From: Alteromonas halophila
Lineage (GTDB): Bacteria > Pseudomonadota > Gammaproteobacteria > Enterobacterales > Alteromonadaceae
Assembly (NCBI RefSeq): GCF_014651815.1
Contig: NZ_BMXP01000003.1
Coordinates: 372,001 to 436,000, forward strand
Reading direction: 5' to 3'
DNA: 64,000 nucleotides
Shown here: positions 46,465-56,459 of the stretch, piece after piece
Position numbering within the stretch: the first letter of the stretch is position 1
How the letters are laid out: every line of letters begins with the position of its first letter
The notes under the pieces: model-generated
What the model saw: only the letters and a program-made list of their open reading frames with translations
The model's database searches: none
What the model was told of the DNA's origin: nothing
Translations under genes and position numbers: made by a program

Positions 46465-48573
46465 TTAATGTTTGGACTGACTGTGACGAGATACTCGCTG
46501 GACTTCCGGCATTGTCCGGATCTTGCGCATGATTCTGGCAAGGTGAACCCGGTTGTGGGTTGTCAGTTCGAGATCGATAAAGTAGATGTTACTCTCTTTT
46601 TCTTCGGTTTGCAGACCAATGATGTTGGAGTCACAACCCGAAATCATATTGGTCAGTGTTGCCAGTGTGCCCTGGTGATTAACCAGTTCGATACGCAGCG
46701 ACGATTTAAATTCGCCCTGTGTGGTATCGTCCCACTGCATAGGCAGCACCCGCTGCGGCTCTTCGCGGGACAGTTTACGGATATTCTTACAGCCGGTCTG
46801 GTGAATCGTCATGCCGCGTCCCGGACTCAGCACCGCGACGATTTCATCATCCGGGATAGGATGGCAGCAACGCGCATAATTCACCAGCAGGCCTTCGGTC
46901 CCGCGAATGGCAACATTGCCTTTTTTGTCTGGCAGCTCGCCCGACTCGCCCAGCAGCCGGCGGGCAACAATGGCGCTTAGCTCGTTCCCCAGACCAATAT
47001 CGGTGAGCAGTTCGTTGAAGTCGGCGTGTTTGGTTTCGGCTACAACACGGTCAATATCCTGCTGTGGAATTTCGTCCAGTTTTACCGTCCCCAGGGCGTG
47101 ACGCAGCAGGCGGTTGCCCATATTTACGGCTTCCTGGCTGTGCTGTTTACGCAAATACTGGCGGATACGGGTGCGCGCACGGGCACTGACCACAAAGTTC
47201 AGCCAGTTCGCGTTGGGCTTAGCTTTCGGTGACGTAATAATTTCCACGGTCTGGCCGTTTTCCAGCGGTTTACTTAAGCTGTAATTTCGTCGTTCAACCC
47301 TGACGCCGACACAGGTGTTACCAATATCGGAATGCACGGCGTAGGCAAAATCAACCGCCGTGGCACCGGTGGGCAGCTCGATAATGCGGCCATCAGGCGT
47401 AAACACGTAGATTTCGTCGGGGAACAGGTCGGTTTTGACCGATTCAATAAATTCAAAGGATGAACTGGCAGACTGCTGCAGCTCAAGCAGCGACTGCATC
47501 CACTTGCGTGCCCGTAGCTGAGCCGTGGTGCCGGTATCCCCGGGCTCTTTGTACAGCCAGTGCGCGGCTACCCCTTTATCTGCCATATGGTCCATTTCGT
47601 GGGTGCGGATCTGCACTTCCACTGGGATCCCATGCGGGCCAACTAAGGAGGTATGGAGTGACTGATAGCCATTGGTACGGGGGATGGCAATATAATCTTT
47701 AAAGCGGGTCTCAATGGGCTTGTACAGGCTATGCATGGCACCCAGTGCACGGTAGCAGTTGTCCACGGTATCCACCACAATGCGAAACGCGTAAATGTCC
47801 ATCACTTCGTTGAACATCAGCTCTTTGTTGCGCATTTTACGGTAAATGGAGTAAAGGTGCTTTTCGCGGCCATGCACCGTGGATTCGATGGAATACGAGT
47901 CCAGCCGCGTCCCCAGCTCCAGACGGATATTGTCGATCAGTTCTTTTCGGTTGCCGCGCGCCTGCTTTACCGCAGATTTCAGCGCGCGATGGCGCATCGG
48001 GTACATGGCCAGAAAGCCTAAATCTTCCAGCTCATTTTTAATATCGTGAATACCCAAACGATGCGCAATAGGCGCATAAATTTCCAGCGTTTCCAGCGCA
48101 ATGCGGCGGCGTTTATCAGGCCTGAGCGCGCCGAGAGTACGCATATTATGCGTGCGATCGGCCAGCTTGATCAGGATCACCCGAATATCCTGCACCATGG
48201 CCATCATCATTTTACGGAAGTTTTCTGCCTGTGCTTCCTGCTTGCTCGAAAACGCAATTTTGTCCAGCTTACTGACGCCCTCGACCAGCTCGGCCACGGT
48301 ATTCCCGAAGCTCTCGGCTAAGTCCTGCTGACTAAAATGGGTGTCTTCAATCACATCGTGCAGCAGCGCTGCCATCAGGGTTTCGTGATCCAGATGCATG
48401 TCGGCCAGAATACCCGTCACCGCAACCGGATGGGTGATGTAGGGGTCGCCACTTGAACGCATTTGCCCGTCGTGCGCCTCATGCGCAAGCACAAACGCAT
48501 CCTCCACCAGCTGAACCTGTTCAGCGGGCAGATAACTGGCAACTTTTTCTTTTAAGCCTTCAAAAAGATACAC
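46465..48573 (-). CDS. spoT: Bifunctional (p)ppGpp synthetase/hydrolase SpoT
   Basis: About 702 residues. It degrades (p)ppGpp and synthesises it weakly in response to carbon, fatty-acid and iron stress. Order: HD hydrolase ('[12 protein letters not shown]', '[13 protein letters not shown]'), RelA/SpoT synthetase ('[13 protein letters not shown]', '[20 protein letters not shown]'), TGS, helical/zinc-finger region ('[14 protein letters not shown]') and C-terminal ACT. The intact HD motif identifies SpoT rather than RelA. I chose the GTG at 48573 because '[10 protein letters not shown]' aligns with the E. coli start; a TTG at 48591 is possible. No strong ribosome site for either. Confidence 0.95.
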   Translation of the reverse strand: MYLFEGLKEKVASYLPAEQVQLVEDAFVLAHEAHDGQMRSSGDPYITHPVAVTGILADMHLDHETLMAALLHDVIEDTHFSQQDLAESFGNTVAELVEGVSKLDKIAFSSKQEAQAENFRKMMMAMVQDIRVILIKLADRTHNMRTLGALRPDKRRRIALETLEIYAPIAHRLGIHDIKNELEDLGFLAMYPMRHRALKSAVKQARGNRKELIDNIRLELGTRLDSYSIESTVHGREKHLYSIYRKMRNKELMFNEVMDIYAFRIVVDTVDNCYRALGAMHSLYKPIETRFKDYIAIPRTNGYQSLHTSLVGPHGIPVEVQIRTHEMDHMADKGVAAHWLYKEPGDTGTTAQLRARKWMQSLLELQQSASSSFEFIESVKTDLFPDEIYVFTPDGRIIELPTGATAVDFAYAVHSDIGNTCVGVRVERRNYSLSKPLENGQTVEIITSPKAKPNANWLNFVVSARARTRIRQYLRKQHSQEAVNMGNRLLRHALGTVKLDEIPQQDIDRVVAETKHADFNELLTDIGLGNELSAIVARRLLGESGELPDKKGNVAIRGTEGLLVNYARCCHPIPDDEIVAVLSPGRGMTIHQTGCKNIRKLSREEPQRVLPMQWDDTTQGEFKSSLRIELVNHQGTLATLTNMISGCDSNIIGLQTEEKESNIYFIDLELTTHNRVHLARIMRKIRTMPEVQRVSRHSQSKH

Positions 48574-48636
48574 GTGATAGTGAGACTGCAAATAAGTGAG
48601 TATTCAAGGATACGAATATTTGTTTCGAGATCCAAT

Positions 48637-48665
48637 CAAAAACGCCAGTACATTTGTACTGGCGC
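48637..48665 (-). terminator. Rho-independent terminator after rpoZ
   Basis: CGCCAGTACA and TGTACTGGCG form a 10-bp perfect stem around 2 bases, followed on the minus strand by TTTTT. It lies in the 122-base gap between the rpoZ stop and the spoT start, so spoT needs read-through or its own promoter. Confidence 0.85.
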
Positions 48666-48695
48666 GCAATGCAAACAGCTTAGCAGCGTTTGGGC

Positions 48696-48968
48696 TTACT
48701 GATCGGACAGAATATTCGCAACAGAGGCGAACTCGGCGTTATCCTGCTGCTCCTGGTCGTGAATTTCATCATGCTCCAGTGTGGCAGCATCCACCAAACC
48801 ACCTTCAATTTCACGCAGTGCCGTGACGGTAGGCTTGTCATTCTGTACATCAACCATGGGCTCTTTGCCTTCAGTGGCCAGTTGACGAGCACGTCGTGCA
48901 GCGATCAGGATCAGATCGAAGCGATTGCCGATCTTATCTACAGCGTCTTCTACGGTTACGCGAGCCAT
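48696..48968 (-). CDS. rpoZ: RNA polymerase omega subunit
   Basis: About 90 residues. The start '[20 protein letters not shown]' and '[17 protein letters not shown]' are diagnostic for omega, which supports RNA polymerase assembly and forms part of the ppGpp site. I chose the ATG at 48968, with CCGGAGA upstream; an upstream ATG at 48992 would add 8 non-conserved residues. It lies between gmk and spoT as in E. coli and is followed by a strong terminator. Confidence 0.96.
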   Translation of the reverse strand: MARVTVEDAVDKIGNRFDLILIAARRARQLATEGKEPMVDVQNDKPTVTALREIEGGLVDAATLEHDEIHDQEQQDNAEFASVANILSDQ

Positions 48969-49072
48969 GTGTATCTCCGGAAAATTGAGCAACTAAATGA
49001 TAAAAGGCCGCGTAGTATATACCACCGACGGCCACAGTCATAGTGTTTTGTGTAAATTTACAGCACCCGGGA

Positions 49073-49810
<738 letters not shown>

Positions 49811-49915
49811 TCATTTAAGACAGCAATGGTAGCATAACAACTTAACTTGCCGTAAAACTTCGCGCTTTTTACTGCGAAGTTCTGTGAACGGATTGGAATA
49901 AGGAACCTGATAACG

Positions 49916-50587
49916 ATGAGTGGAAACCTGCTGCCCTACGTGGAAGTTAACCCCAACACCACACCCGATGCCTGTGTCATCTGGTTACACGGACTTGGGG
50001 ACTCAGGTAATGGCTTTGCGCCAATCGTCCCCGAACTGAAACTACCCGCTGATCATGCCATTCGTTTTATTTTCCCTCACGCCCCCGAGCGGCCAGTGAC
50101 CATCAATGCCGGTATGCGCATGCGCGCCTGGTATGATATTAAATCACTGGATTTTAATAATCGCGCCGATGTCGAAGGGGTTACAGATTCGGCCGCCAGA
50201 GTGGAAGCCCTGATCGACGCCGAGCATAAAAAGGGCATTCCGTATGAGCGTATTGTACTGGCCGGTTTTTCGCAGGGCGGCGTGATTGCCCTGCATTTAA
50301 GTACCCGCTTCGAACACAAGCTGGCCGGCGTTCTGGCACTGTCCACTTACATGAGCGAGCCAGAGAAGCTGGCAGCTGAGGCCAGCGCGGTTAATAAGGA
50401 CACCGCTATTATGATGGCGCACGGCGAGCAGGATGAGGTAGTGCCGATGTTTCTTGGCCATACTGCCTTTAAGACCCTTACCGAAAATGGCTTTAATGCG
50501 ACCTGGTCGACCTACACCATGCAGCACAATGTCTGCCTGAATGAATTAAACGATATTTCAGCCTGGCTGAAATCAGTTCTGGCCTGA
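49916..50587 (+). CDS. Carboxylesterase/phospholipase family alpha/beta hydrolase
   Basis: A 223-residue serine hydrolase of the bacterial carboxylesterase/acyl-protein thioesterase-like group. Visible are the oxyanion region '[14 protein letters not shown]', the nucleophile elbow 'GFSQGG', the acidic residue in '[11 protein letters not shown]', and the catalytic histidine in 'YTMQHNVC'. No signal peptide, so cytosolic. It precedes hemC by 13 bases and may be cotranscribed with the heme genes. Substrate unknown. Confidence 0.9.
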   Translation: MSGNLLPYVEVNPNTTPDACVIWLHGLGDSGNGFAPIVPELKLPADHAIRFIFPHAPERPVTINAGMRMRAWYDIKSLDFNNRADVEGVTDSAARVEALIDAEHKKGIPYERIVLAGFSQGGVIALHLSTRFEHKLAGVLALSTYMSEPEKLAAEASAVNKDTAIMMAHGEQDEVVPMFLGHTAFKTLTENGFNATWSTYTMQHNVCLNELNDISAWLKSVLA

Positions 50588-50600
50588 GCAAGAGAAGATC

Positions 50601-51539
50601 ATGAGTTCAACATCACTACCTGATACGGTCCGCATTGCCACGCGCAAAAGTGCGCTGGCACTGTGGCAGGCCGAATATGTCAAAGCACAGCTTTTGCATC
50701 ACCACCCACATATCACTGTGGAGCTGGTACCCATGAGCACGCAGGGCGATAAAATTCTGGACACGCCACTGGCCAAAATTGGCGGTAAAGGGCTGTTTAT
50801 CAAAGAACTTGAGGTAGCCATGCTGGAAGGCCGCGCCGATATTGCCGTGCATTCCATGAAAGACGTCCCGGTGGCCTTTCCCGAGGAATTTGGTCTGCAC
50901 GCCATTTGTGAACGAGAAAACCCGTTTGATGCGTTTGTTTCCAATACCTATGAGACGTTAGACGCGTTACCACAGGGTGCAGTGGTCGGCACCTCCAGTC
51001 TGCGCAGGCAGTGCCAGCTACGAAAACTGCGCCCGGATTTGGTCATCCGCGACCTGCGCGGCAATGTCAATACACGGCTAAGCAAACTGGATGCCGGAGA
51101 CTATGATGCCATCATTTTAGCCAGTGCCGGACTCATCAGGCTGGGCTTTCAAACGCGCATCACCGAGGCACTGGACCCGTCGGTGTCGTTGCCTGCCGTG
51201 GGGCAGGGCGCGGTAGGTATCGAATGCTTAAACAGCGATACCGGCCTGATTGAACTGGTGTCCGCGCTGAACCATAAAGAAACGGCAATCCGGGTGAAGG
51301 CAGAACGTGCCATGAATACCCGGCTGGAGGGCGGCTGTCAGGTACCCATCGGCAGCTATGCCACGCTCGATGGCGATACGCTGACCCTGTCAGGTATGGT
51401 CGGTAAGCCAGATGGCTCAACGTTGCTGTTTGCCTCAACCACCGGACACGCAGACACCGCCGAAAAAATGGGTATTGATGTGGCAGACGCACTACTTGCA
51501 CAGGGCGCGGGCGATATTTTGCGTGCACTGTACGACTAA
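50601..51539 (+). CDS. hemC: Porphobilinogen deaminase (hydroxymethylbilane synthase)
   Basis: A 312-residue enzyme that polymerises four porphobilinogens into hydroxymethylbilane for heme synthesis. Conserved text: '[20 protein letters not shown]', 'AVHSMKDVP', '[18 protein letters not shown]', and the dipyrromethane cofactor-binding Cys246 in '[13 protein letters not shown]'. The length is normal. First of hemC-hemD-hemX-hemY, with a 3-base gap to hemD. Confidence 0.97.
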   Translation: MSSTSLPDTVRIATRKSALALWQAEYVKAQLLHHHPHITVELVPMSTQGDKILDTPLAKIGGKGLFIKELEVAMLEGRADIAVHSMKDVPVAFPEEFGLHAICERENPFDAFVSNTYETLDALPQGAVVGTSSLRRQCQLRKLRPDLVIRDLRGNVNTRLSKLDAGDYDAIILASAGLIRLGFQTRITEALDPSVSLPAVGQGAVGIECLNSDTGLIELVSALNHKETAIRVKAERAMNTRLEGGCQVPIGSYATLDGDTLTLSGMVGKPDGSTLLFASTTGHADTAEKMGIDVADALLAQGAGDILRALYD

Positions 51540-51542
51540 CCC

Positions 51543-52274
51543 ATGTATTTGCTTACCCGCCCGCGGCCAAAATTGAACGCCAGTGTCCTGGCATTTCGCC
51601 AGGCGGGGCTTGATACTCTGGGCGTGGCTACCACGGATATTGAATCACTGCCTGAACAGGAGGCCGCGCTGAGCGAACACCTGATGCGGGGCACATTGCC
51701 TGACCTGCTGATCGTGACCAGCGTGTTTGCTGCGCGCGCCCTGAACCGGTGTATTGAGCATTGCCCAAATCGTCTTAGGGTCAGTGACCTGCCGGTTATT
51801 GCCGTGGGTATGGCTACCGCCGACTGCCTGACACCGGTTTTTAAACGCGTCACCATGCCACAGACACAAACGTCTGAGGGCATACTGGCGTTACCTGCGC
51901 TCGCCTGTGCAAATTGTCAGCATATCGTTATTATTAAAGGCGAGGGCGGCCGCGATGCGCTGCGGGCAACGCTCACAGCCAGAGATAAGCAGGTGAGTAC
52001 GTTTTGTGTGTATCGCCGTACCATGCTGGAGAGGCCGGTTACCACGGCCGGGGCGCAAATAAGCGAGGTATCCGGCATTATTGCCACCAGCGAACAGCTG
52101 GCCACACAATTGCTGCAGCATTATCCGCCACACGAGCTTCGCTGCCTGCCCTGGCTGACCGTAAGTGAGCGGGTTGCCGACTCTCTGCGTACACAGGGGG
52201 TGAAGGATATCAGTGTGTGTGCTGGCGCAAGTGACAGCGCGTTGATAGAGTGGATAAAGAATAACTGGGAGTAA
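51543..52274 (+). CDS. hemD: Uroporphyrinogen-III synthase
   Basis: A 243-residue enzyme that cyclises hydroxymethylbilane and inverts ring D. The sequence diverges as usual for HemD but keeps 'YLLTRPRPKLNASVLAFRQA', 'LLIVTSVFAARALNRCI' and 'HIVIIKGEGGRDALRATL'. Identification also rests on its place between hemC and hemX. Confidence 0.9.
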   Translation: MYLLTRPRPKLNASVLAFRQAGLDTLGVATTDIESLPEQEAALSEHLMRGTLPDLLIVTSVFAARALNRCIEHCPNRLRVSDLPVIAVGMATADCLTPVFKRVTMPQTQTSEGILALPALACANCQHIVIIKGEGGRDALRATLTARDKQVSTFCVYRRTMLERPVTTAGAQISEVSGIIATSEQLATQLLQHYPPHELRCLPWLTVSERVADSLRTQGVKDISVCAGASDSALIEWIKNNWE

Positions 52275-52278
52275 CAAC

Positions 52279-53472
52279 ATGGCTGATAATAATAATACGG
52301 AGCACAACACGCAGGTGCGCGTGACCGATGAAACGGGTGATGAAGCTCCATCCACGTCAGCCGAACGTGAACCGCAACATAATGACGATACGCCCCCTGC
52401 GTCAGACAAAAGGAAAGGTAATGGCCTGTTATGGCTGTTCAGCGTTTTTATTTTGCTGCTAGTGCTCGCCGTTGCAGGTGCAGCTTACTGGTATGTGACC
52501 CAGCGCATGGACAACACCAGTGAACTCGCTGCAGCACAGCAAACCTATACCACCAAATTATCGGCCCTTAATCAGCAGAACAGTCAGCTACAACAGCGTC
52601 TGGCTGATCTGGAGCGTAGCCGTGAATCGCTCAACAGTGAAATGGCCGCGCTGGAATCCACGACCCGCGAACTGGGACAGCAAACCGAGGCCTTGCTGAC
52701 CCGGCTGAAAAATCAGGAAGGGCGACGTCCTTCCGACTGGCTGATCGCCGAAGCCGATTACCTGGTCAAAATGGCCGGACGCAAGCTATGGCTGGAACAG
52801 GATGTCCGCACCGCATTAATGCTGCTGGAAAATGCCGACAAACGGCTGGAATCACTGGGCGACCCCTCGGTACTGCCGGTACGCTCAAAAATTGCGGCCG
52901 ATATTCAGACCCTGCGCCAGCTTAACCCGGTTTCCAAAACCTCGGTGGCACTGGCACTGTCCGGCATGCTGGCACAGGTAGATAACTTGCCTTTACACGT
53001 ATTCGAAAAGCCCGAATCAGACACCTCAGACAACCAGCTCTCGTCTTCGACCGCCGAATGGCGACAGAACCTTGTCAAAGTCTGGCACTCACTGGTCGAT
53101 GACTTCTTTGAAGTGAAGTCGCTGTCTGAGCCTGTCGCCCCGGTGATGACACAGCAGCAGCGCTGGCTGGTCCGTGAACAGATGAAGCTGCAGCTGATGC
53201 AGGCTCAGTCTGCCGCATTAAACGGTGAGGGTAAGTTATATGAGCAATCATTAATGAACGCTGAGCGGCTACTACAGGAAAAATTTGCCCGGGATGACGC
53301 GCAGATACAGGGCTTTAGTGACGCGTTGATGAACCTGCAGAATACTGATGTCAGCCAGCCCATTCCTGCCGAATTGTCAGCGCAACAGGCGCTGGAAGCG
53401 CAACAGGCGCTGGAAGCGCTGCTGGAACGACGGGTTCAGGAAGCGTTTGGCCAGGGAGCGCGTGCATTATGA
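52279..53472 (+). CDS. hemX: HemX-like membrane protein of the heme operon
   Basis: A 397-residue protein: a polar, Asp/Glu/Thr-rich cytosolic N terminus (1-50), one membrane helix ('LLWLFSVFILLLVLAVAGAA'), a coiled coil at about 85-150 ('LNQQNSQLQQRLADLERS'), then a helical periplasmic domain with 'RRPSDWLIAEADYLVKMAGR'. Despite an old methyltransferase label, this HemX form has no methyltransferase fold and its role is unproven. Near the C terminus an in-frame 18-bp duplication gives QQALEA twice. The stop overlaps hemY by 4 bases. Confidence 0.9.
   Translation: MADNNNTEHNTQVRVTDETGDEAPSTSAEREPQHNDDTPPASDKRKGNGLLWLFSVFILLLVLAVAGAAYWYVTQRMDNTSELAAAQQTYTTKLSALNQQNSQLQQRLADLERSRESLNSEMAALESTTRELGQQTEALLTRLKNQEGRRPSDWLIAEADYLVKMAGRKLWLEQDVRTALMLLENADKRLESLGDPSVLPVRSKIAADIQTLRQLNPVSKTSVALALSGMLAQVDNLPLHVFEKPESDTSDNQLSSSTAEWRQNLVKVWHSLVDDFFEVKSLSEPVAPVMTQQQRWLVREQMKLQLMQAQSAALNGEGKLYEQSLMNAERLLQEKFARDDAQIQGFSDALMNLQNTDVSQPIPAELSAQQALEAQQALEALLERRVQEAFGQGARAL
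53381..53416 (+). repeat. 18-bp in-frame tandem duplication in hemX
   Basis: CGCAACAGGCGCTGGAAG occurs twice head to tail (53381-53398, 53399-53416), encoding a duplicated six-residue unit in the helical C terminus. No mismatches between the two units. Confidence 0.9.
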
Positions 53473-54641
53473 AATGGCTATTTTACTCGCTGGGGCTGCT
53501 GGCACTGCTGGTCGCAGCACTGATCGTTGCGCCCATGGTACTGGGCGATCGTGGCTATGTGCTCATCACGCTGGGTGACACCGCTATTGAAATGACCGTG
53601 GTCAGCCTGGTTATTTCGTTTGTGGTACTGGCGCTGGCCTGGTGGGTGCTCAAGCGACTCTTTTTCTGGATAATGAGCCTGTTCAAAGGTTCGCACCGCT
53701 GGTTTGGCGCGCTGGGCGAGCGTAAACGCCAGGTGGCATTTTTCCGAGGCATTCAGTGTCTGGCGGAAGGTGAAAACCATCAGTCGCTGCATTACCTGGG
53801 TAAAACCAGTAATGGTGACTTCGACGGCGTCAATTACCTGGCCGCCGCGCAGGCCGCACACGACAGTGGCGATATCGCCCATGCCCGGCGTATGCTGGAG
53901 CTGGCCGAAGACTACGACAACGCCCGTATTGCGGCGGTTTTGATGCAATCCCGCATTGACCTGAGTGAAGGTAAAACAGACAGCGCACTGGCGCGTATTG
54001 ATACACTGGATGAAAAACAGCAGCACCATCCTAAAGTGATTGCGCTGAAAGCCAGGCTGATGGCCGAAAAGGGGCAGTGGCAGGCACTTGAAGATAAGTT
54101 AAGTGACTGGCGTAAGCACATCAGAAAAGACGATTATGTCAGCTGGTCCCGCCGCATTGCCAAAGGCAAATTTGCCGAGATCGCCAGCAAGCAAGGTGCT
54201 CATCAGTTAAAAGCCTACTGGGATTCGCTGCCGCGCAAGATACGCCACGATACTGCCTACCGCGCAGCCTATACAGAGCAGCTACTCGAACAGGGCATGC
54301 ATAGTGAGGCGCAGGATCTGCTGCTGAAATGGCAAAAAAGTGGTCCGGACCCCGTGTTATTCCCATTGCTTAAGTCGCTTAACCTGGCCAACGCCACGCC
54401 CACCATTCAGGCGCTGGAAGGCTGGATAAAACGTGATGATGAAAACGTGGAACTGTACTCCGCGCTTGGCCATGTGGCACACAATGCCGGCGATGACGAG
54501 CTGGCCGAAAAAGTGCTGATGCGCGCCACAAAAATTGCGCCCCGCCAGGAAGACCTGTTACTGCTGGCACAAATCAGCGAGCGGCGACAGGACACCACAC
54601 AGGCCCTGACGTTTATTAAGCAAGGCATGCACATTCAGTAA
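53469..54641 (+). CDS. hemY: HemY-like TPR membrane protein of the heme operon
   Basis: A 390-residue inner-membrane protein with two N-terminal helices ('FYSLGLLALLVAALIVAPMV', 'VVSLVISFVVLALAWWVLKR') and a TPR domain ('AAQAAHDSGDIAHARRMLEL', 'LGHVAHNAGDDELAEKVLMR'). It is the proteobacterial HemY, unrelated to the Bacillus protoporphyrinogen oxidase of that name; function in heme synthesis or delivery is unproven. Last gene of the operon, followed by a terminator. Confidence 0.92.
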   Translation: MKWLFYSLGLLALLVAALIVAPMVLGDRGYVLITLGDTAIEMTVVSLVISFVVLALAWWVLKRLFFWIMSLFKGSHRWFGALGERKRQVAFFRGIQCLAEGENHQSLHYLGKTSNGDFDGVNYLAAAQAAHDSGDIAHARRMLELAEDYDNARIAAVLMQSRIDLSEGKTDSALARIDTLDEKQQHHPKVIALKARLMAEKGQWQALEDKLSDWRKHIRKDDYVSWSRRIAKGKFAEIASKQGAHQLKAYWDSLPRKIRHDTAYRAAYTEQLLEQGMHSEAQDLLLKWQKSGPDPVLFPLLKSLNLANATPTIQALEGWIKRDDENVELYSALGHVAHNAGDDELAEKVLMRATKIAPRQEDLLLLAQISERRQDTTQALTFIKQGMHIQ

Positions 54642-54650
54642 CCCGAACAA

Positions 54651-54676
54651 GGCCCGCACATTGCGGGCTTTTGTTT
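54651..54676 (+). terminator. Rho-independent terminator of the hem operon
   Basis: GCCCGC and GCGGGC form a 6-bp stem around ACATT, followed by TTTTGTTT, starting 11 bases after the hemY stop. Confidence 0.85.
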
Positions 54677-54811
54677 ATCCCTTACCTTTTTGGGTAGCCA
54701 TGCATTAGCTTAATTATCTGTACCAGTGCAAAAAATATCAGTTGTTGATTGCCAAAGCTCACTCTACAATCCGCCGGATTTTTAATCAGAGGCTGGGGTT
54801 CTGGTGGGTAA

Positions 54812-54909
54812 GAGGGCGCGGCATGTGCAGGTGAAACCCTCCACAGCAGGGATGCTGTGGCGCCAGGGAAGGGTTTACCGCGTGTTGAGCCTGTACATGC
54901 CGCGCCCTT
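54812..54909 (+). repeat. Structured palindromic repeat, diverged single copy
   Basis: An outer stem pairs GGGCGCGGCATGT (54814-54826) with ACATGCCGCGCCC (54895-54907). Inside, AAACCCT (54834-54840) pairs with AGGGTTT (54870-54876) around the hairpin CCACAGCA-GGGA-TGCTGTGG (54841-54860). The same internal core, with CAGCAGGGATGCTG and a later CGCGTG, recurs in the two copies at 59.3-59.7 kb, but with different stem bases that remain complementary. It lies between the hem terminator and the ThrE-type gene. Confidence 0.8.
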
Positions 54910-54983
54910 CACCCCCTGCTACGAAGCGCCGACTGCGAGGTTGCGATGTAGCACATTGTTGATGACTATTGCAGAGTAAAAAC

Positions 54984-56210
54984 GTGGACAAGTCAGAGTT
55001 TATTCAGATTCGAAAATTTATTGTGAAGCTTGGCAAGATGCTGCACAAATACGGCACGCCAACGTTCCGGCTGGAAGCGTATTTGCTGGAAGTGGCGCAA
55101 TACCTTGGCGTGCGGGCTTCGTTTATTGCCACGCCGACGTCGCTGACCGTGGTGATCTGGAGCGATAAACACGAAGATGAATACAATACGGCTGCGCGTC
55201 TGATGCCAGGTGAGCTGGATTTACACGCATTGTCACTGACCGATGAGCTGGCCAGTTCACTGCTTGAAGGTAAACTAACACTCGCAGAAGCAGACAAGCG
55301 GCTGGATGAAATAGACGTATTACCCAGCCCGTATAACAACTTTATTACCGGGCCTGCCTTTGGCCTGGCCACCGGTGCGTTTGCCATGATGATGGGCGCA
55401 AGCTGGTCCGAAATTCTGTGGTCTGCTGCGTTAGGCGTGCTGGCGTTTGTCTGGACGTTATGGGCACAGCGCTCCAAACGTGTCAGCCTGATGCTGGAAC
55501 CCGCCACAGCTTTTATTGCCGGTATTCTGGCCAGTGCCATTGGCGGCTGCCTGGATCCGGGCATTAATATTCCGCTTATTGTGCTTTCATCGGTCATTGT
55601 GTTTGTGCCGGGTCTGGCGCTGACCATTGGGCTTGCCGAACTGTCCAATCGCAATATGGTATCGGGCACGGCGCGCACCATGGATGCGGTCATGCAGCTG
55701 TTCAAACTGTACTTTGGTGCCTTTCTGGGGATAACCGCGGGCTTTACGCTGTTCGGCGAAAATGTTTATAAGCCTGCTCAGTCGCTACCTTACTGGGCAA
55801 CCTGGCTGGCAGTATTTTTGCTCACCATGTCACTGGTCGCCATGTTCCGAACCCGCTTAAAGCATATCCCCTGGGCTATTGCGGCGGCCTTTATTGCCTA
55901 CGGCGCCACCACCTGGGGTGCTATGTATATGGATAACGGTCTGGGCGCCTTTGTCGGCGCATTTGCACTTGGGGTATTCGCTAACCTTTATACCCGTATC
56001 GCAAACCAGCCCTCCGCTATCGTTGCCATGCACGGCCTTATCGTGCTGGTCCCCGGTTCAAAGAGCTATATCGGCCTGAATTCCTTTATATCCGGGCAGG
56101 ACTTTGTGCGCGCCGACAACATCGGCCAGGAGGTGTTCTTTATCTTTATGTCTCTGGTTGCCGGCCTGATCTTCGCCAACGTCGTAATGCCCACCAAAAA
56201 AGCGCTGTAG
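54984..56210 (+). CDS. ThrE-type threonine/serine exporter family protein
   Basis: About 408 residues. A soluble N-terminal part ('FIVKLGKMLHKYGTPTFRLE', 'ASFIATPTSLTVVIWSD') is followed by about ten membrane helices in two blocks; this matches the ThrE family (PF06738 plus the ThrE_2-like end), amino-acid exporters known from Corynebacterium. 'VPGLALTIGLAELSNRNMVSG' and 'VLVPGSKSYIGL' are typical. The start is uncertain: I prefer the GTG at 54984 to a TTG at 54969; neither has a strong ribosome site. The gene follows a repeat-containing gap. Confidence 0.85.
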   Translation: MDKSEFIQIRKFIVKLGKMLHKYGTPTFRLEAYLLEVAQYLGVRASFIATPTSLTVVIWSDKHEDEYNTAARLMPGELDLHALSLTDELASSLLEGKLTLAEADKRLDEIDVLPSPYNNFITGPAFGLATGAFAMMMGASWSEILWSAALGVLAFVWTLWAQRSKRVSLMLEPATAFIAGILASAIGGCLDPGINIPLIVLSSVIVFVPGLALTIGLAELSNRNMVSGTARTMDAVMQLFKLYFGAFLGITAGFTLFGENVYKPAQSLPYWATWLAVFLLTMSLVAMFRTRLKHIPWAIAAAFIAYGATTWGAMYMDNGLGAFVGAFALGVFANLYTRIANQPSAIVAMHGLIVLVPGSKSYIGLNSFISGQDFVRADNIGQEVFFIFMSLVAGLIFANVVMPTKKAL

Positions 56211-56459
56211 CCTGACGGACGTTTACGTTGGCCGCGAGTCTGGCGGCCGGTTTCGCCGCCGTTGCAGCAGGTGTGCGGCGTAAACCAGCTCCCCCTGCCG
56301 TTAAACACCTTTCAATTTGAAAATCAGAAATCGCAGGCTAGGCTTAGCTGTAGTTGTGTTCATCGGTACCTGATAAAAATAACGATATGTCAGTTCGGAA
56401 GAGAATAATTTAGCAACGACAAAAAGTAATAAGTGAAAAGTGAAAGGGAGATTTTGCTA

